From Neocallimastix lanati (nom. inval.) (lineage: Eukaryota > Neocallimastigomycota > Neocallimastigomycetes > Neocallimastigales > Neocallimastigaceae), in assembly GCA_016946835.1 (NCBI GenBank), contig JACVTC010000192.1:1-64000 (forward strand): a stretch of DNA of 64,000 bases. Direction: 5' to 3'. This document shows, piece after piece, positions 16,054 through 31,500 of this stretch. The notes under the pieces are model-generated. The model was given only the letters and a program-made list of their open reading frames with translations, searched no databases and was not told where the DNA came from. Position 1 is the first letter of the stretch, and every line of letters begins with the position of its first letter. The translations under genes were made by a program, and so were the position numbers.

Positions 16054-17434
16054 ACACCACGTGAATTTACAATTACTACTACTACTATAACTGATAGTGC
16101 TACTGCTACTGACTCACAATCTGCTACTGTAACTGATAGTGCTACTGCTACTGACTCTCAATCTGCTACTGTAACTGATAGTGCTACTGCTACTGACTCT
16201 CAAACTGTTACTGACTCTCAATCTGCTACTGTGACTACTACTACAAATAAAACTCAAACTAGTACGAAAACTAGTACTTCAAGAGAAACGAATAGCAATA
16301 CTGATAGATGTGGTGAAGGATATGGTAAATGTGCTGAAGGATACTGTTGTAGTAAGTACGGATGGTGTGGAAAGAGTGAGAAGTACTGTGATGTAAACAA
16401 AGGATGTCAATCCAAATATGGAAAATGTAATGGTATAGTTGAAGATGATGAAAGATCTGATGACGATGATGAAATTACTGGAGCCCCAGTTGAAGATGAT
16501 AATGAATCTGAAGATGATGAAGAAAGTCCAAAGACTGCAAAGGTATCTGAAAATGATAGATGCGGTAAAGGATTCGGAGTTTGTAAGAAGGGATATTGTT
16601 GTAGTAAGTACGGATGGTGTGGAAAGAGTGAAAAGTACTGTGATGTAAACAAAGGATGTCAATCTGAATTTGGTGAATGTAATAAAAACAACGAAAATGG
16701 AAAGCAATCTGATGCCGAAATTACCGGAATTCCAACTGAAGATGATAATGAATCTGAAGATGATGAAGAAAGTCCAAAGACTGCAAAGGTATCTGAAAAT
16801 GATAGATGCGGTAAAGGATTCGGAGTTTGTAAGAAGGGATACTGTTGTAGTAAGTACGGATGGTGTGGAAAGAGTGAAGCCTACTGTGATGTAAACCAGG
16901 GATGTCAATCCGAAATTTGGTCAATGTAATAGTACAGGAAAAACTGAAGGAAAAACTGAAGGAAATACTGATAGATGTGGTAAAGGATATGGTAAATGTG
17001 CTGAAGGATACTGTTGTAGTAAGTATGGTTGGTGTGGAAAGAGTCAAAAATACTGTGATGTAAACCAAGGATGTCAATCTGAATTTGGAAAATGTAATGA
17101 AGTTATTAATACTAATGGAAGATGTGGTATTAAGTATGGTAAATGTCCAGAAGGTGAATGTTGTAGTAAATATGGTTGGTGTGGAAAATCTAGTAAATAC
17201 TGTAATATAAGTGAAGGTTGTCAATCAGAATTTGGAAACTGCAAAACTGAGAAGACTATTACTGAGACCACCACTATGAGAACTATTAGAAAATCTTTAA
17301 ATGGAAGATGTGGTGAAAAGTATGGCAAATGTCTTCATGGTGAATGCTGTAGTAAGTATGGTTACTGTGGTACTTCCAAAAAATACTGTAAAAAGAGTTC
17401 TGGATGTCAATCCAATTATGGTACATGTTGGTAA
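16054..17434 (+). CDS. Thr/Ser linker plus six CBM18 chitin-binding modules
   Basis: After ETPREFT comes a linker of TDSATATDSQSATV repeats, a probable O-glycosylated spacer. Then come six hevein-type modules of 40 residues at 16309-16428, 16561-16680, 16807-16926, 16976-17095, 17123-17242 and 17309-17428. Each shows the pattern RCG-x4-C-x4-CCSKYG(W/Y)CG-x5-YC-x5-GCQS-x3-C, with eight Cys and the aromatic residues that stack on N-acetylglucosamine. Module 6 has Tyr for the usual Trp. Modules 2 and 3, with their acidic linkers (EDDNESEDDEESPKTAK), are near-identical and duplicated recently. Linkers in modules 1-3 are acidic, those after module 4 are not. A one-base insertion at the end of module 3 (16912-16917) changes frame, so modules 4-6 are read in another frame. 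The protein ends three bases after the last Cys (TGG then TAA). Confidence 0.9.
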
Positions 17435-17544
17435 ATTTATTAATTAAAAAAAAAAAAAAAAAATAACATAAAATTTAAAAATATATAAAAAAAATATTAT
17501 TACAGTTAATAGCCTTAATTCAAAATTCAAAATTTTTTATAAAA

Positions 17545-17576
<32 letters not shown>

Positions 17577-18259
17577 ATTAAAAATTGGTGGTAAAATTTC
17601 AATTCATTATTAATCTATTATTATAATTTTACATTTATTTAAAATTAAGTAATAAAAAAAATTTTTTTTTTTTTTTAAATTAATTAAATTTATCATTAAC
17701 ATTTTGAAATATATTATATGAATTATTATAACTTTAAAAAAAAAAAAAAAAAAACAATATTAACTTATATAAAAATAGTTATTAGTAATTAATATTAAAA
17801 TATTATAATTTATTAATAATTTAAGAGATTTTTTTTTTTTTTTTTTTTTTTTTAGTGAAATAACTAATAAAATTATAAAATTATAAAATTATAAAATTAT
17901 TAAATTATAAAATTTTTTAATTTTTTAATTTTGTATTATTGATCTTTATTTTTTTGTTTTGCTTTGTTTTGTGTACATTTTTTTTTTCAAATTATAAATA
18001 TTATAATTGTATTCAATTTACCATAATATTAATATATATATAATTATTTTTATTTTTTTTTTTTTTTTTTTTTTTATCAATGTATCTTTGTTTAAATATA
18101 AAACGTTTAATTAAATGATTAAATAAATTGATCCTTTTTCTTTTTTCTTTTTTCTTTTATTTATTTATGTACTTTTTATAGTTTAATTCAGTGATTGATT
18201 GCTATACGTATACATTTATTTATTTACTTATTTATACACATTAATAATAATCTAATAAA

Positions 18260-18298
<39 letters not shown>

Positions 18299-18557
18299 AA
18301 AATTTTTAATTTTGATAAATAATATCAAAATAGAAAATAAAAAAAATTTTAACAGCATTGGAAAAATAATTACATCAATTAAAACTAATAAAATATTAAT
18401 ATAAATAAAATAATAAAAATAATTAAATGTTATAATTTAATATTTTATAATAAATAAATAATAATATATTCATATAAACACTTTAAAATATTTTTAAAAA
18501 ATAATATTTATTATTACTTTATATTATTTTATTTTATTAATGTATTTCTTTCTAAAT

Positions 18558-18592
<35 letters not shown>

Positions 18593-18930
18593 GATTTACA
18601 TGTAAATTTCTTTAATTTTAAAATTTAAATATTTAAAGTTTTTTTTTTTTTTTTTTTCCCGTAGTGCAAAAAATTATTATTAGTATTTCAGTAATTTATT
18701 TATTTACTTAAATTATGTTAAACTTATATAATGAAAAATATGAAAAAGATAGTAATTAAATGAGATATTATATCATATTACTAGTAATAATATAGTATAA
18801 TATAATACATTGTACATAATTATTATTTTAATTCTAATTCTAATTTTTCCTTTTTTTTTAAAAAAAAAAAAAAAATAAATAAATAAATATAATAATAAGA
18901 ATTTAAGATATTTCTAAATTATTAATTTAT
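17435..18930. other. AT-rich intergenic region
   Basis: This lies between the end of the chitin-binding exon and the 3' end of the first sulfhydrylase gene, so the two genes are convergent. It contains long A and T tracts (e.g. 18261-18293, 18567-18592) and no open frame of note. 3' untranslated regions and polyadenylation sites for both genes must lie here, but no signal can be singled out in this composition. Confidence 0.7.
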
Positions 18931-20244
<1,314 letters not shown>

Positions 20245-20667
20245 CTAAATTTTAATAATAAAATACAAAATAAAATATTTAATAATAATTTAAAAATAAA
20301 TAAAGTTAAAAAAATATTATTCAAAATATAAAATAAAATTATTATTAATTAATAATTTTTATTTTATCCTGTATCTCTAATTAAAATAATTAAAATATTA
20401 TTTTACCTTTTATTAAATAAATTTATGTTGATTTATAATAAATAAAAATATAAAAAAAAAAAAAAAAAAGAATGAAAATTCTTTTTATTTATAGTTCATA
20501 AATAAGATAATAATGATATATAATGATAATCAGAAAAAAAAAAAAATTTATTAATATATTTTATTTTATTTTTTTTTTTAATTATTTTTTTAACTACTCA
20601 ATATATTAATTTTTTAAAGATTATAATATTATAATTTATTATTTTTTTTATTATTATTACTAATATT

Positions 20668-20691
20668 CCTAACCCATAACCCCTAACCCTG
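20668..20691 (-). repeat. Interstitial telomere-like motif
   Basis: On the plus strand it reads CCTAACCC, ATAA, CCCCTAACCCTG, which on the minus strand is a short degenerate TTAGGG run. It is a rare C-rich patch in very AT-rich DNA. Only about three units, so it is a trace rather than a telomere. Confidence 0.5.
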
Positions 20692-21200
20692 TTTTTTTTA
20701 TATCTATAAACTATCGATATATATACATATATTACTTTTAGTTAATAAATTCCAAATAAGAAAAGTATCATAATTTTAAAATGAATATGTGATTTTGGTT
20801 GACTGTTAACCAATAAAATGCAAAGATCTTTTATAAATTTTTTTGAAAATATTACATAATTTCCAGTATTTGTTAAATTTGTTGACATTTTACAAATAGG
20901 TACAATAATTTTTTTTATTCGGAATGGTTACACAAAATTTAAACCAAAGATTTTTTTTTTTTTTAAATTTTTTAAGAACGGTGTATTGAAAAATAAATAA
21001 ATAAATAGATATATAAATAGATAAGTAAATAAGTAAATAAGTAAATAAATAAATAATTAAATGATATTTTTAATATTATTCATCACCAAACAAAAAAAAA
21101 AAAAATAATTAGTATTTGTAATTAATAATTAATTTAACTTTTACATTGTTTTTAATTTTATTTTTCATTTTATTTTTCTTCCTACAAAAATAATTAATAC

Positions 21201-21247
21201 TATTCATGTTCATATTCATGTTCATATTCATATTCATGTTCATATTT
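21201..21247 (+). repeat. Short 'ttcatgttcata' repeat
   Basis: Alternating 'attcatgttcat' and 'attcatattcat' units are repeated about four times. Confidence 0.8.
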
Positions 21248-22289
21248 ATAATTATATTATTAATAAAATAATGCTATAAAATAAAAAATAAATACAATAT
21301 TATTATAATAGCATAAAAAAAAGATAACTTTTTAAAAGAAAAATATAGTTTTTCTTTTTATATATACGTTTTATAATCTAAATAGAACTGCTAATCTTTA
21401 TTTATAATATTCCGATTATTATCGGTTGTAATATATATTAATTAATCACATTAATTAAGGATAGAAGATTAAAAAAGAAAGATTATATTATAGTTTCTCT
21501 TCTTTCTTTAACCTTTTCTTTTCAATGTTCTTAAATAGGTATATATAAAAAAATGTTGTTCCTTATATTATATATACACAAATTAATGATTTTAAATAAT
21601 ATTATAAAACCTTTCTATTTTCATTTTCTTTTTCATTTTCTTTCATTATTATTATTATTATTATTATTAAAAAGATTTATGAATATAACAAAAGCATTCT
21701 ATTTTTCATTTTATTTCTCTAAAAAATAAAAAATATTATAATTAAAACATTATATATAATCTGATATATAATTTTTATTCTTTATTTTGAAAAAAAAAAA
21801 AAAAACTGATTATTATCCAGTTATAATAAATATTTATTAATATTTATTAATATTATTTGCTAATAAAAAAAAAAAAAAAAAGATTGATAAAATTCCCCTT
21901 AATTTTATCATAATATTATTACCATTAAATTGTAATATATTTTAAATCTTTATACTAATTAAAATATATTGTACTAAATATATTATTGGATAATGATGAA
22001 TAAATATATTTTAACTATCGCTATATTTGATAAATAAAAATTTTTAATGATTAATAAATAAAAAAAAAAAAAAAAAATTAATAATAAAAAAAAAAAGATA
22101 AAAAAATAATAATAATAATAATAAAAATAAGATATATATATTTATATATTTATATATTTATATATTTATATATTATAAAATAAAAATTAATATAAAAAAA
22201 TTTAATTATAAAAGAAGTGTATATTTCCTTAATTTTTTTTTTTTTTTTAATCAAATTATTAATAATATATTGATTATAAATAAATACTA

Positions 22290-22321
<32 letters not shown>

Positions 22322-22430
22322 AATTATAATAATAAATTATAAATTATTTAAAATAAATCAATAATATAAATTTAATTTAAGTGCTTGTATAAATTATTCT
22401 TATAATTTAAAATAATTTTTAAATAAATAA

Positions 22431-23879
<1,449 letters not shown>

Positions 23880-24890
23880 ATCTAAATGAACTAAAGTATT
23901 ATATCGTAATGAATTACGATACTAATCTATGAACATAAATTATATTTAAAAATTAAGTTTTTTTTATATTATTTTATTATTATAAATAAAAAAAAAATAG
24001 TAAATTAAGAAAAGTTTTGTAGAAAAGAAAAAGAAAGAAAAAGAAAAAGAAAAAGAAAAAGAAAAAGAAAAAAAAATTAAGAAAAAAAATTTTGATTAAT
24101 TTATATTTTATAATCATTTATTATTAAAATTTTAAAATCATTATCTAAATATTATTTAATCTTATAGAAAAAAAAGAAATATTATATAATAAAATATAGA
24201 GATCAAATAAATATATATTAACGTTGTAACTTTATTAAATTATTAATTCGAAATTTCATTTAAATAGTTAATAAATAATATTATTTAAATTGTTATTTAT
24301 GTATATATATATAGTAATAATTATAAATAATTATATATATATATATTAATAATTATAAATAATTGTATATATATATGTTTATATAATTATAATAATAAAT
24401 AATTATATGGATATTTATATATATATGGCAATAATTATAAATAAAAAATTCATTAAACATTATATTTAAAAAAAAAAAAAAAGGAATATATATTTAAATT
24501 ATGAATGTGTAAAAAAAAAAAAAATATTCTTGTGTTAAAAAAAAAAAAATGCGAAAGTATAGGTCATTAGTTTTATAAAAATATACTTTTATTAATGAAT
24601 ATTTTAAATGGAAATCGTGTGAAATAAAACGACATTATTTAACAATTATTAAATATTCAGCTTGTTAGAAGGAAAAAATAAAATGAAATATATAGGTGAA
24701 AATTTATTTTTTTAAATTTTATTTGAATGAATTTTAGTACAAAAGAAATTTTAGGAATTAAAGTATATTAAAGCATAGATATAAAATTTTTGAAATATAT
24801 TTAACATAGTTGAATTGTTTTTAAGTATAAAAATATGATAATTTCAACAACATCTTCAATAAAATTTCCATTAAATAACATATATATATA

Positions 24891-24944
24891 AATCTTCATT
24901 AAATAATATATAATATATATATTATATATTATTTAATGAAGATT
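24891..24944. repeat. Perfect 54-bp palindrome
   Basis: It reads inward from 'aatcttcattaaataatata' at the left to its exact reverse complement ending 'aatgaagatt' at the right, with no spacer and no mismatch. It could form a cruciform. The core is AT dinucleotide sequence. Confidence 0.9.
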
Positions 24945-25068
24945 TTGAAAAATGTTTATGCTTGAGTTAATAAAAATGTGATGACTATTGGTATTAATAA
25001 ATGCGTTATTGTTTTGTTGACAAGCCTATAGAATTCAATACTCCTAATAATTACTCTGGGTCCTTTTC

Positions 25069-25099
<31 letters not shown>

Positions 25100-25651
25100 T
25101 ATTGTTATTAAATAAATACCAAAATATAAGAGGTTTACTTATATTTTGATATTCCCTTTGATGATGATTCATTTTCTTTAAAAGCTATTTACTTCTCATC
25201 TTAATAGTATATTGAAAATTATGCTGAAAATTTCTATTTTCGCTTCCTTTTCAATTAGTAAAAATTCATTTACCATTTAAAAGACGTATACTTTACTGTT
25301 TTTTTTTTTTTTATTATTATTAATTCTTAGCTATGCTCTATACTATATTCTTTTATTACTAGGTTCTAACAAAGCAGCAACTGTAAAAATGTTCAAACTA
25401 GCTTCAATAGAGGTTTTTTTTTTTGGAATTAACAGTTTTAAAAGAAATTCCATAATTAGTTTATATAATATCATTCATGAATTTCATATATCACCATCAA
25501 TTTCAGGTTTATATGGGAAAACACAAAATTATATTGCTTCAAGAAATGGAAAAATTTCATCTTTCATCATTCAAAATCATACCAACGATATTACTTGAAT
25601 GTCTCATTCTTCGTTCTTTGTGGGTTAAAAAATCTAAGATGCTGAATACTG

Positions 25652-25653
25652 AA

Positions 25654-25728
<75 letters not shown>

Positions 25729-25729
25729 A
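25652..25729. repeat. (AATA)n microsatellite
   Basis: Uninterrupted AAAT/AATA tetranucleotide repeats over about 78 bp. Confidence 0.95.
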
Positions 25730-26078
25730 AAACTAAATGGTATGTCTCCTAAAGAAATCCGAGAATTTCATTGGGAAAGAGATACTTTTAAACTATCGAA
25801 AACTAAAAACAAAAAAAAAAAAAAGTAGTAATTTACAAGGAAAAAAGTAATTTTTGTTTTCAAGCAAAGAAATTTAAAAATTAACCCTGGAGAACCTGGA
25901 ATTTCAATAAGGTTTCTTTTGAATCTTTTGTATTAAAATTCTGTTTTTAAAATTTAACTCTACAAATTTCATTTAAAAAAAAAAAAAAAAAATAATAGTA
26001 TCAAAAGATTTCCCAAAATGTTGTCCTTGCGATAGATAGAAAATGATATACATTCTTCATTGAATTTTTTAATTGTTC

Positions 26079-26109
<31 letters not shown>

Positions 26110-26880
26110 GATTTCAGGAAAAATAAAAAAAAAAAAAAAAAAAAGTTTAGTTTCTGATGATTTCTTTTTGTTGAATGTAATTATTCCTTATTTTGATTGA
26201 ATTGTAAATTGATAAATTCCTTGATATATCTAGAGATTCTGAAAATAATTATAAAAAGGTAATGTCTGTTATGTTACACTGAACGTTCTTCTTGACGAGA
26301 GCACAATATATGAAAAAAAATTAAACTAAATGCTGGGGAGAACAAAGACAATGAGATGACAAATTTTTTTTTTTTTTAAATGAACTAAGTCGACCTATTC
26401 TATGTTTTTATAGATTTTTTCGGAGCTTCTCTCATTAACATAGTACCATTCATTTGTCAGTCAATCTTTTTTTTTTTTTTTTTTTTTTCTTTTAAGTCGT
26501 CCATGATTGTATTGTATTTCATTGAATCTTTCGTTGCTATGAGAATCGATAGTCGTAATGATAAGAAGGTAGGTCTCTTCCTAATGGAAAAAATAATATG
26601 TAAAAATCAAATGATTCAAATGATAACACCAGAAATAGATTTATTTTTAAGGAATGGAAAAAGTTAGAATTCATTGGGTCTTCGATATTTTTATAATATT
26701 TCTCCTATTTTACTAATTTTAATAATTAATTTTTTTTTTTTTAACTTCATATGTAATTTTAAATCTATTAATGTAATTTTTTTTTTTTTTTTTTTTTTAT
26801 TAATTCATATATTTTTAATTTCCATGGAGTTATTTTAATATTAAAATTTAAATAAAGAATATTCCCCAACAAATCAAATC

Positions 26881-26911
<31 letters not shown>

Positions 26912-26955
26912 ATTTCATTAAAAAAAAATTATTTTATATATATTTTTCATATTCC

Positions 26956-27020
26956 AGCGGAATAATTATTGTTCAATAAATTTTTTCCCTTGTTCAAATA
27001 TGAACAATAGTTATTCCGCT
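26956..27020. repeat. Inverted repeat, 20-bp arms
   Basis: The left arm 26956-26975 (agcggaataattattgttca) and right arm 27001-27020 pair with one mismatch around a 25-bp loop. The arms hold CCGCT, unusual in this AT-rich setting, and an (ATT)n tract follows. It could be a hairpin or the core of a miniature inverted-repeat element. Confidence 0.8.
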
Positions 27021-27059
27021 TTAATATTAAAATAGGTTAAAAGTTTTTGATTCGTTAAA

Positions 27060-27375
<316 letters not shown>

Positions 27376-28263
27376 AAAAAAAATATTATAATAATAAAAT
27401 TTCAATCATACGAAATAAAACATAGACAATATTAATAGACTTATCATATAATGTCAAGGGTTTATTATTATATTAATTGGTAGGGACTGGTTCTTCAAAA
27501 TTGAACTAAATATTAAATTTTATTTAAGTTTTATTACCTCTCTATTCGAGTTAATAACCTAGTTATAATAATATTTAGGAAATAATTCTAAAATAATTAT
27601 TATAAATATTATTTATTTATTTATTTATTATTCATTTATTCATTTATATAATTAATATTTTATTTATTTAAAAATTAATATTTTCATACATACAATTAAC
27701 ATAATTAACATAAAAAATTTATTTATTTAATAATTATTCATACACTTAATTATTACAAACTATAAAAATTCATACAAATATTAAATGTTTTCTATCTAAA
27801 CTAAATTACTAATTGACATTATTGTCAACGCTGGTTTGTTTACGCTTACCAGGTTGTTCTTATTTTTATTTTTACCCCGAATAAACCTAAAAATACCGAT
27901 AAGCTCTATTTCGACGAAAACTTTTTTTTTTTTTTTTTTTAATATGAAAAATGTATTTTACTCTCTATTTATGGGGGATAAAAATAAAATTTCCCTACTA
28001 CTTGCTGCTGAATGATATGAAATCGGTCAGATCCAGTGAAGCCGGTGTATTTTTATCTGCTTTTAGAATTATTGGTAAAATTAATAACCAATTGAAATAG
28101 CTCAATTTAATTTAATTCTTCCTGATTGTTATTACAATGTTGAATATGATTATCGATATTTCCCCAGATTTTTAAATCGAGGGCTACCAGCGATATGGAT
28201 AAACAAAACGTAATCAATAATAATAAAAAAAAAAAAAAAAAGCAACATAAATTAATTTATATG

Positions 28264-28304
<41 letters not shown>

Positions 28305-28543
28305 ATAAAAAAAACCAAAATGGATTCAATTCCTTATTTTAAGCCTTATTTTGAATTACTTAATTTTTTTTTTTTTTTTTTTTTTTTTTTAGACAGGGAA
28401 GAGAATACACTTCCAAAACTTTATTAAATTTTATTTTAAAAAATACATGTAGGTGAAAAGTACATTTGAGATTAAAAATAAAAAATTAAAAAATAAAAAA
28501 AAATAAAAAAGCTCGAAAATACTATGTATTTCGGCAAGTTGTA

Positions 28544-29190
28544 CTATGCGGGAATTTTTCCCTTCCTATCAAATAAAAAAGAAATAAAACCTAGAAGTAA
28601 CATCCTTAAAATAGATAGTGTGGTGTCCACTAAACTCTCCCCGGACTCATCATTTATTGAACTACTAGGAAGAGATTCATCCTTCGTAGCAATAGATGAC
28701 GATCCTGTATTATCATTATGCCTTATCAGTACGACGTCGACGCTCTTGGATAAGTTTGGTATTTTGCAATACCTATCAAATAATAGCTCAAACGAACTAC
28801 TAATGATAGGTATTGCACTTGTTAAGAATTCCTCCAAGCCCACAATTTTTGGAACAGGTGACTCAGATGAACCTTTGAAAAGTAGTTCATTTAATTGTCT
28901 CTGTTCCCCACTATCGAAATGTAGCTCATTTAAAACTAAAGTCCCACCAAGAAGGAACAAGTATATATAATGATTGATATAATCTTCAAAATTAGAAATA
29001 GAGTCATAGGAAGAAAGAGGATTAAACACTCTAATCTTCCTAAGGAATAAAACATAGAGATCATCGATGAAATTTAAAGAATTCCATCTAAAAGATGCAA
29101 GAGCATCGCATTTAAAAATCCAATGTTCAAAGGATTGTTTATCTTCGCCACAACAGGGGCAATACTTGGGACAATTGAATTACTTAATAT
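28544..29190 (-). pseudogene. C-terminal remnant of a non-LTR (LINE) retrotransposon polyprotein
   Basis: One minus frame opens just after a TAA at about 29190 and runs to 28544, about 215 codons. Near its start it reads NCPKYCPCCGEDKQ, SFEHWIFKCDALASFRW: a C-x2-C ... H-x4-C zinc knuckle of the zf-RVT type found after the reverse transcriptase in LINE polyproteins (CPxCG...E-H-x-x-x-C). The rest (FLLGGTLVLNELHFDSG and a Ser/Asp-rich stretch) is family-variable C terminus. No reverse transcriptase or endonuclease domain is found upstream: the sequence beyond 29190 has stops and A-tracts. It is a 5'-truncated copy, the usual fate of LINEs. Assignment depends on one motif. Confidence 0.45.
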
Positions 29191-29389
29191 CATCACATGT
29201 TGTTTACATTTATTTACCTAATGTTCAAGCTTATGGGTCATTTCCAAATTTATCTGACCTATCCCTTAAAAGTAAAAAAAAAAAAAAATGATATCACCAT
29301 TATTTCCTCATGTATTTCCCATCATTGCCAGTTTAAAAAAAAACCAATTACAATAGAAGTTTAGGTGATAGTGAAAGAATTAATAAATA

Positions 29390-29633
29390 TGTTATCAGAG
29401 AATCAGAAAAGAAATACCAAATACCATTATTCGTTCACAATTTTTAGAATTGGATGAGAATTTAAACGATATAACAGAAGAAAATCATGAAATGATTGAA
29501 AAGGAAATTACCATTTATATAAACAGAAAAATAAAATAAAAAAAAAAAAAAATAGTAATCAAATAAATTCTTTCAATAAATTGCTTAAAGAAAATCTCAA
29601 TTTTAAAAATTTAAACCGCTATATAGAAACTTT

Positions 29634-29685
<52 letters not shown>

Positions 29686-30759
29686 GAAATACGAGGAGGA
29701 TGTCATGTTGATTTAAATAAAAAATTTAATATTAGTAAAAGGATAGGATTAATGACGATTTACATGAAAATATAATTCATAATAGTCATAATGATTACTA
29801 CTACTATATAAAATTAAAACTTGTTAACGCTCCTGTACATGATGAATCGTTAAATGAATATGTTAAAAGTAATTATGATTTAAATAAAAAATCAATGAAT
29901 GCATTCAATTTTAATAAAGAAAAATACAGAGACATTTAAAGATTTTTGTGGTTTTTTAGGAAGGACATTACAAAGCCTTTTTATGGGGACTATCAACCTA
30001 TGACACCAACCAATTTAAATTCAAAATCTCATTCTGGTAATAGACCAGAATTTAGTTTCGGTTACCTTAGTGAATAAAGCAATGACTTCAGAATTAATAA
30101 AATTAAATCATTCTGACTTTTTTTGACATCAACATACAATGGGATCACACCGATTTTAATGGCACTTCTGAATGAAGATAAAAGAAATGATTAATTTATT
30201 ATTGGACCACCCCCAATAAAATCAATGAAATTGAAAATATAAATTACGTCAATGAACTTCAGAAAACCTATTTACACTACGCTTGTGAATATAATATTCC
30301 CTATATTGCTAAAAAGAATTATACAATTGGAGGGTAAACTGGATGCCAAAGACAGGAAACATAGTAATACTCCTCTGCATTTAATTTATCACCATTCCAA
30401 TATTGAAACCTTAAAAAAATATTTATAGATTTAGCCCTACCTTATATTAATGTGCAAAGACTTGATGGGAAAAACTCTTATTCATATTTCATCTTGGTTT
30501 CTCCATTCTCTCTTCCAAATTATTATTAAGAAAAGAAGACCGATCCATTAACTGTCGATGGTTATGGAAATGATTGTTTATAATTTAGCAATTTATTCAG
30601 ACCGATTAGATTGCTATCAACAACTTCCGGAAAATAAAAAAAAAAAAAAAAATTAAACGAAAACCTTACTTGAAAAGATATTTAATAACGATTCATCAAA
30701 CACTACAATGACAAAGTACAGGTCTCAAAAGTTATGATAAAGTAGAATATTTGAAGGAA
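29390..30759 (+). pseudogene. Decayed ankyrin-repeat protein gene
   Basis: Successive plus-strand fragments in shifting frames make one relic. 29450-29540 reads ELDENLNDITEENHEM. 29560-29640 reads QINSFNKLLKENLNFKN, then an A-tract. 29780-29935 reads KLVNAPVHDESLNEYVK. 30130-30190 reads TYNGITPILMALLNEDK. 30270-30420 reads YLHYACEYNIPY, then KDRKHSNTPLHLIYHHSN. The NGxTPxxxAL and NTPLHLIYH pieces are ankyrin-repeat hallmarks (TPLH, then a hydrophobic helix). Stops, frameshifts and A-tract insertions are frequent, so it is not functional. Ankyrin proteins are numerous in gut fungi; no further function can be inferred. Confidence 0.6.
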
Positions 30760-31023
30760 TTATTCAGAGAGGAAAAATATAAAGAAATTGAAAAGGTTAT
30801 AGAGTCCATTAAAAAAACAAAAACAACAACAGCAACATATAATTATTGTTAAGATAATAAATATTCCTGCTTCCAAGTAAAGTTTTTGAAGACCCACTGT
30901 AATTACATCAACATCAGAAGGCTCATAATGAATATCAGAGCATCTTCCACCAGTACAATTCTTATACGAACAATCTGAATTCTTTGCACAATACTCCCCA
31001 ACCATTCGACCACAATATAAATC

Positions 31024-31055
<32 letters not shown>

Positions 31056-31500
31056 GCGAAAATATGGTGGGCTTTGTATATACATCATTACAATACTCCA
31101 TATCGGATTCTGCATTATATCTACAAGTATTTTCAACACATTTATTTGAGAAACACTGTTCATCAGTTTTTACATTTAATGGAAACATTGATAGATTCAT
31201 TGTTATAATCATATGTAAAATCTCTAAAATAACCGGGTATAAGGAATTAATGTAAATCTATGAATATTGCCATTTTTATCAGGGAGTTCAATAAAAGGCT
31301 TAATAATACTATCTTCTATACACACACATATGCTATCTTTACAATAATATAGACCATTTGAGCCAGAGTAGAAGATGTATAATTACTTGGTTGGTCTTTA
31401 TTATAACTAGTTGTCATATCAAAATGATAAATAAGGCCATCGGGAATATCGACAGATTCAATACTTATAGTCCGAGGGTAGCCATGCTGCAAAAACGGCA
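30760..31500 (-). pseudogene. Decayed Cys-rich single-pass membrane protein gene
   Basis: Minus-strand pieces in order are PFLQHGYPRTISIES, DGLIYHFDMTTSYNKD, then after a frame change GSNGLYYCKDSICVCIED and NGNIHRFTLIPYTR. After another shift comes the open frame 31212-30760: DEQCFSNKCVENTCRY, MEYCNDVYT, an A-tract read as poly-Lys, LYCGRMVGEYCAKNSDC, GGRCSD, then a hydrophobic segment with five Cys (FIILTIIICCCCC) that looks like a transmembrane helix, and the end of the protein. The layout (Cys-rich ectodomain, one helix, short tail) suits a surface protein. At least two frameshifts and the A-tract inside the ectodomain make it a pseudogene. It converges on the ankyrin relic. The function of the family is unknown to me. 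Confidence 0.6.

Larger units (their letters stand above)
13493..17434 (+). pseudogene. Large 3' exon of a chitin-binding acidic-repeat protein, disrupted (copy 1)
   Basis: The exon begins after AAATAG at 13491-13492 and runs to a TAA at 17432-17434. It encodes a roughly 850-residue Glu/Asn repeat, a Thr/Ser linker (about 80 residues, TDSATATDSQ repeats) and six CBM18 modules. The N-terminal part would come from upstream microexons. The protein would act outside the cell, binding chitin. Three lesions are seen in the frame fixed by the first CBM18: TAA at 14416-14418, TAA at 15541-15543 (both replacing the usual AAA Lys after EN), and a single-base shift at 16912-16917 (GAAATTTGG where the other modules have GAATTTGG) that ends the frame at 16927. 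Codon choice and the CBM18 modules look well preserved, so decay is recent, or some lesions are assembly errors in repeats. Confidence 0.75.

Noticed and set aside
13472-16060. 862-codon minus Leu/His-rich frame and 753-codon Lys/Met frame
   Set aside because: Shadows of the acidic repeat in locus copy 1.
16279-16908. 209-codon minus-strand frame over the CBM18 modules
   Set aside because: Antisense of the CBM18 coding sequence. The plus frame has the conserved Cys pattern.
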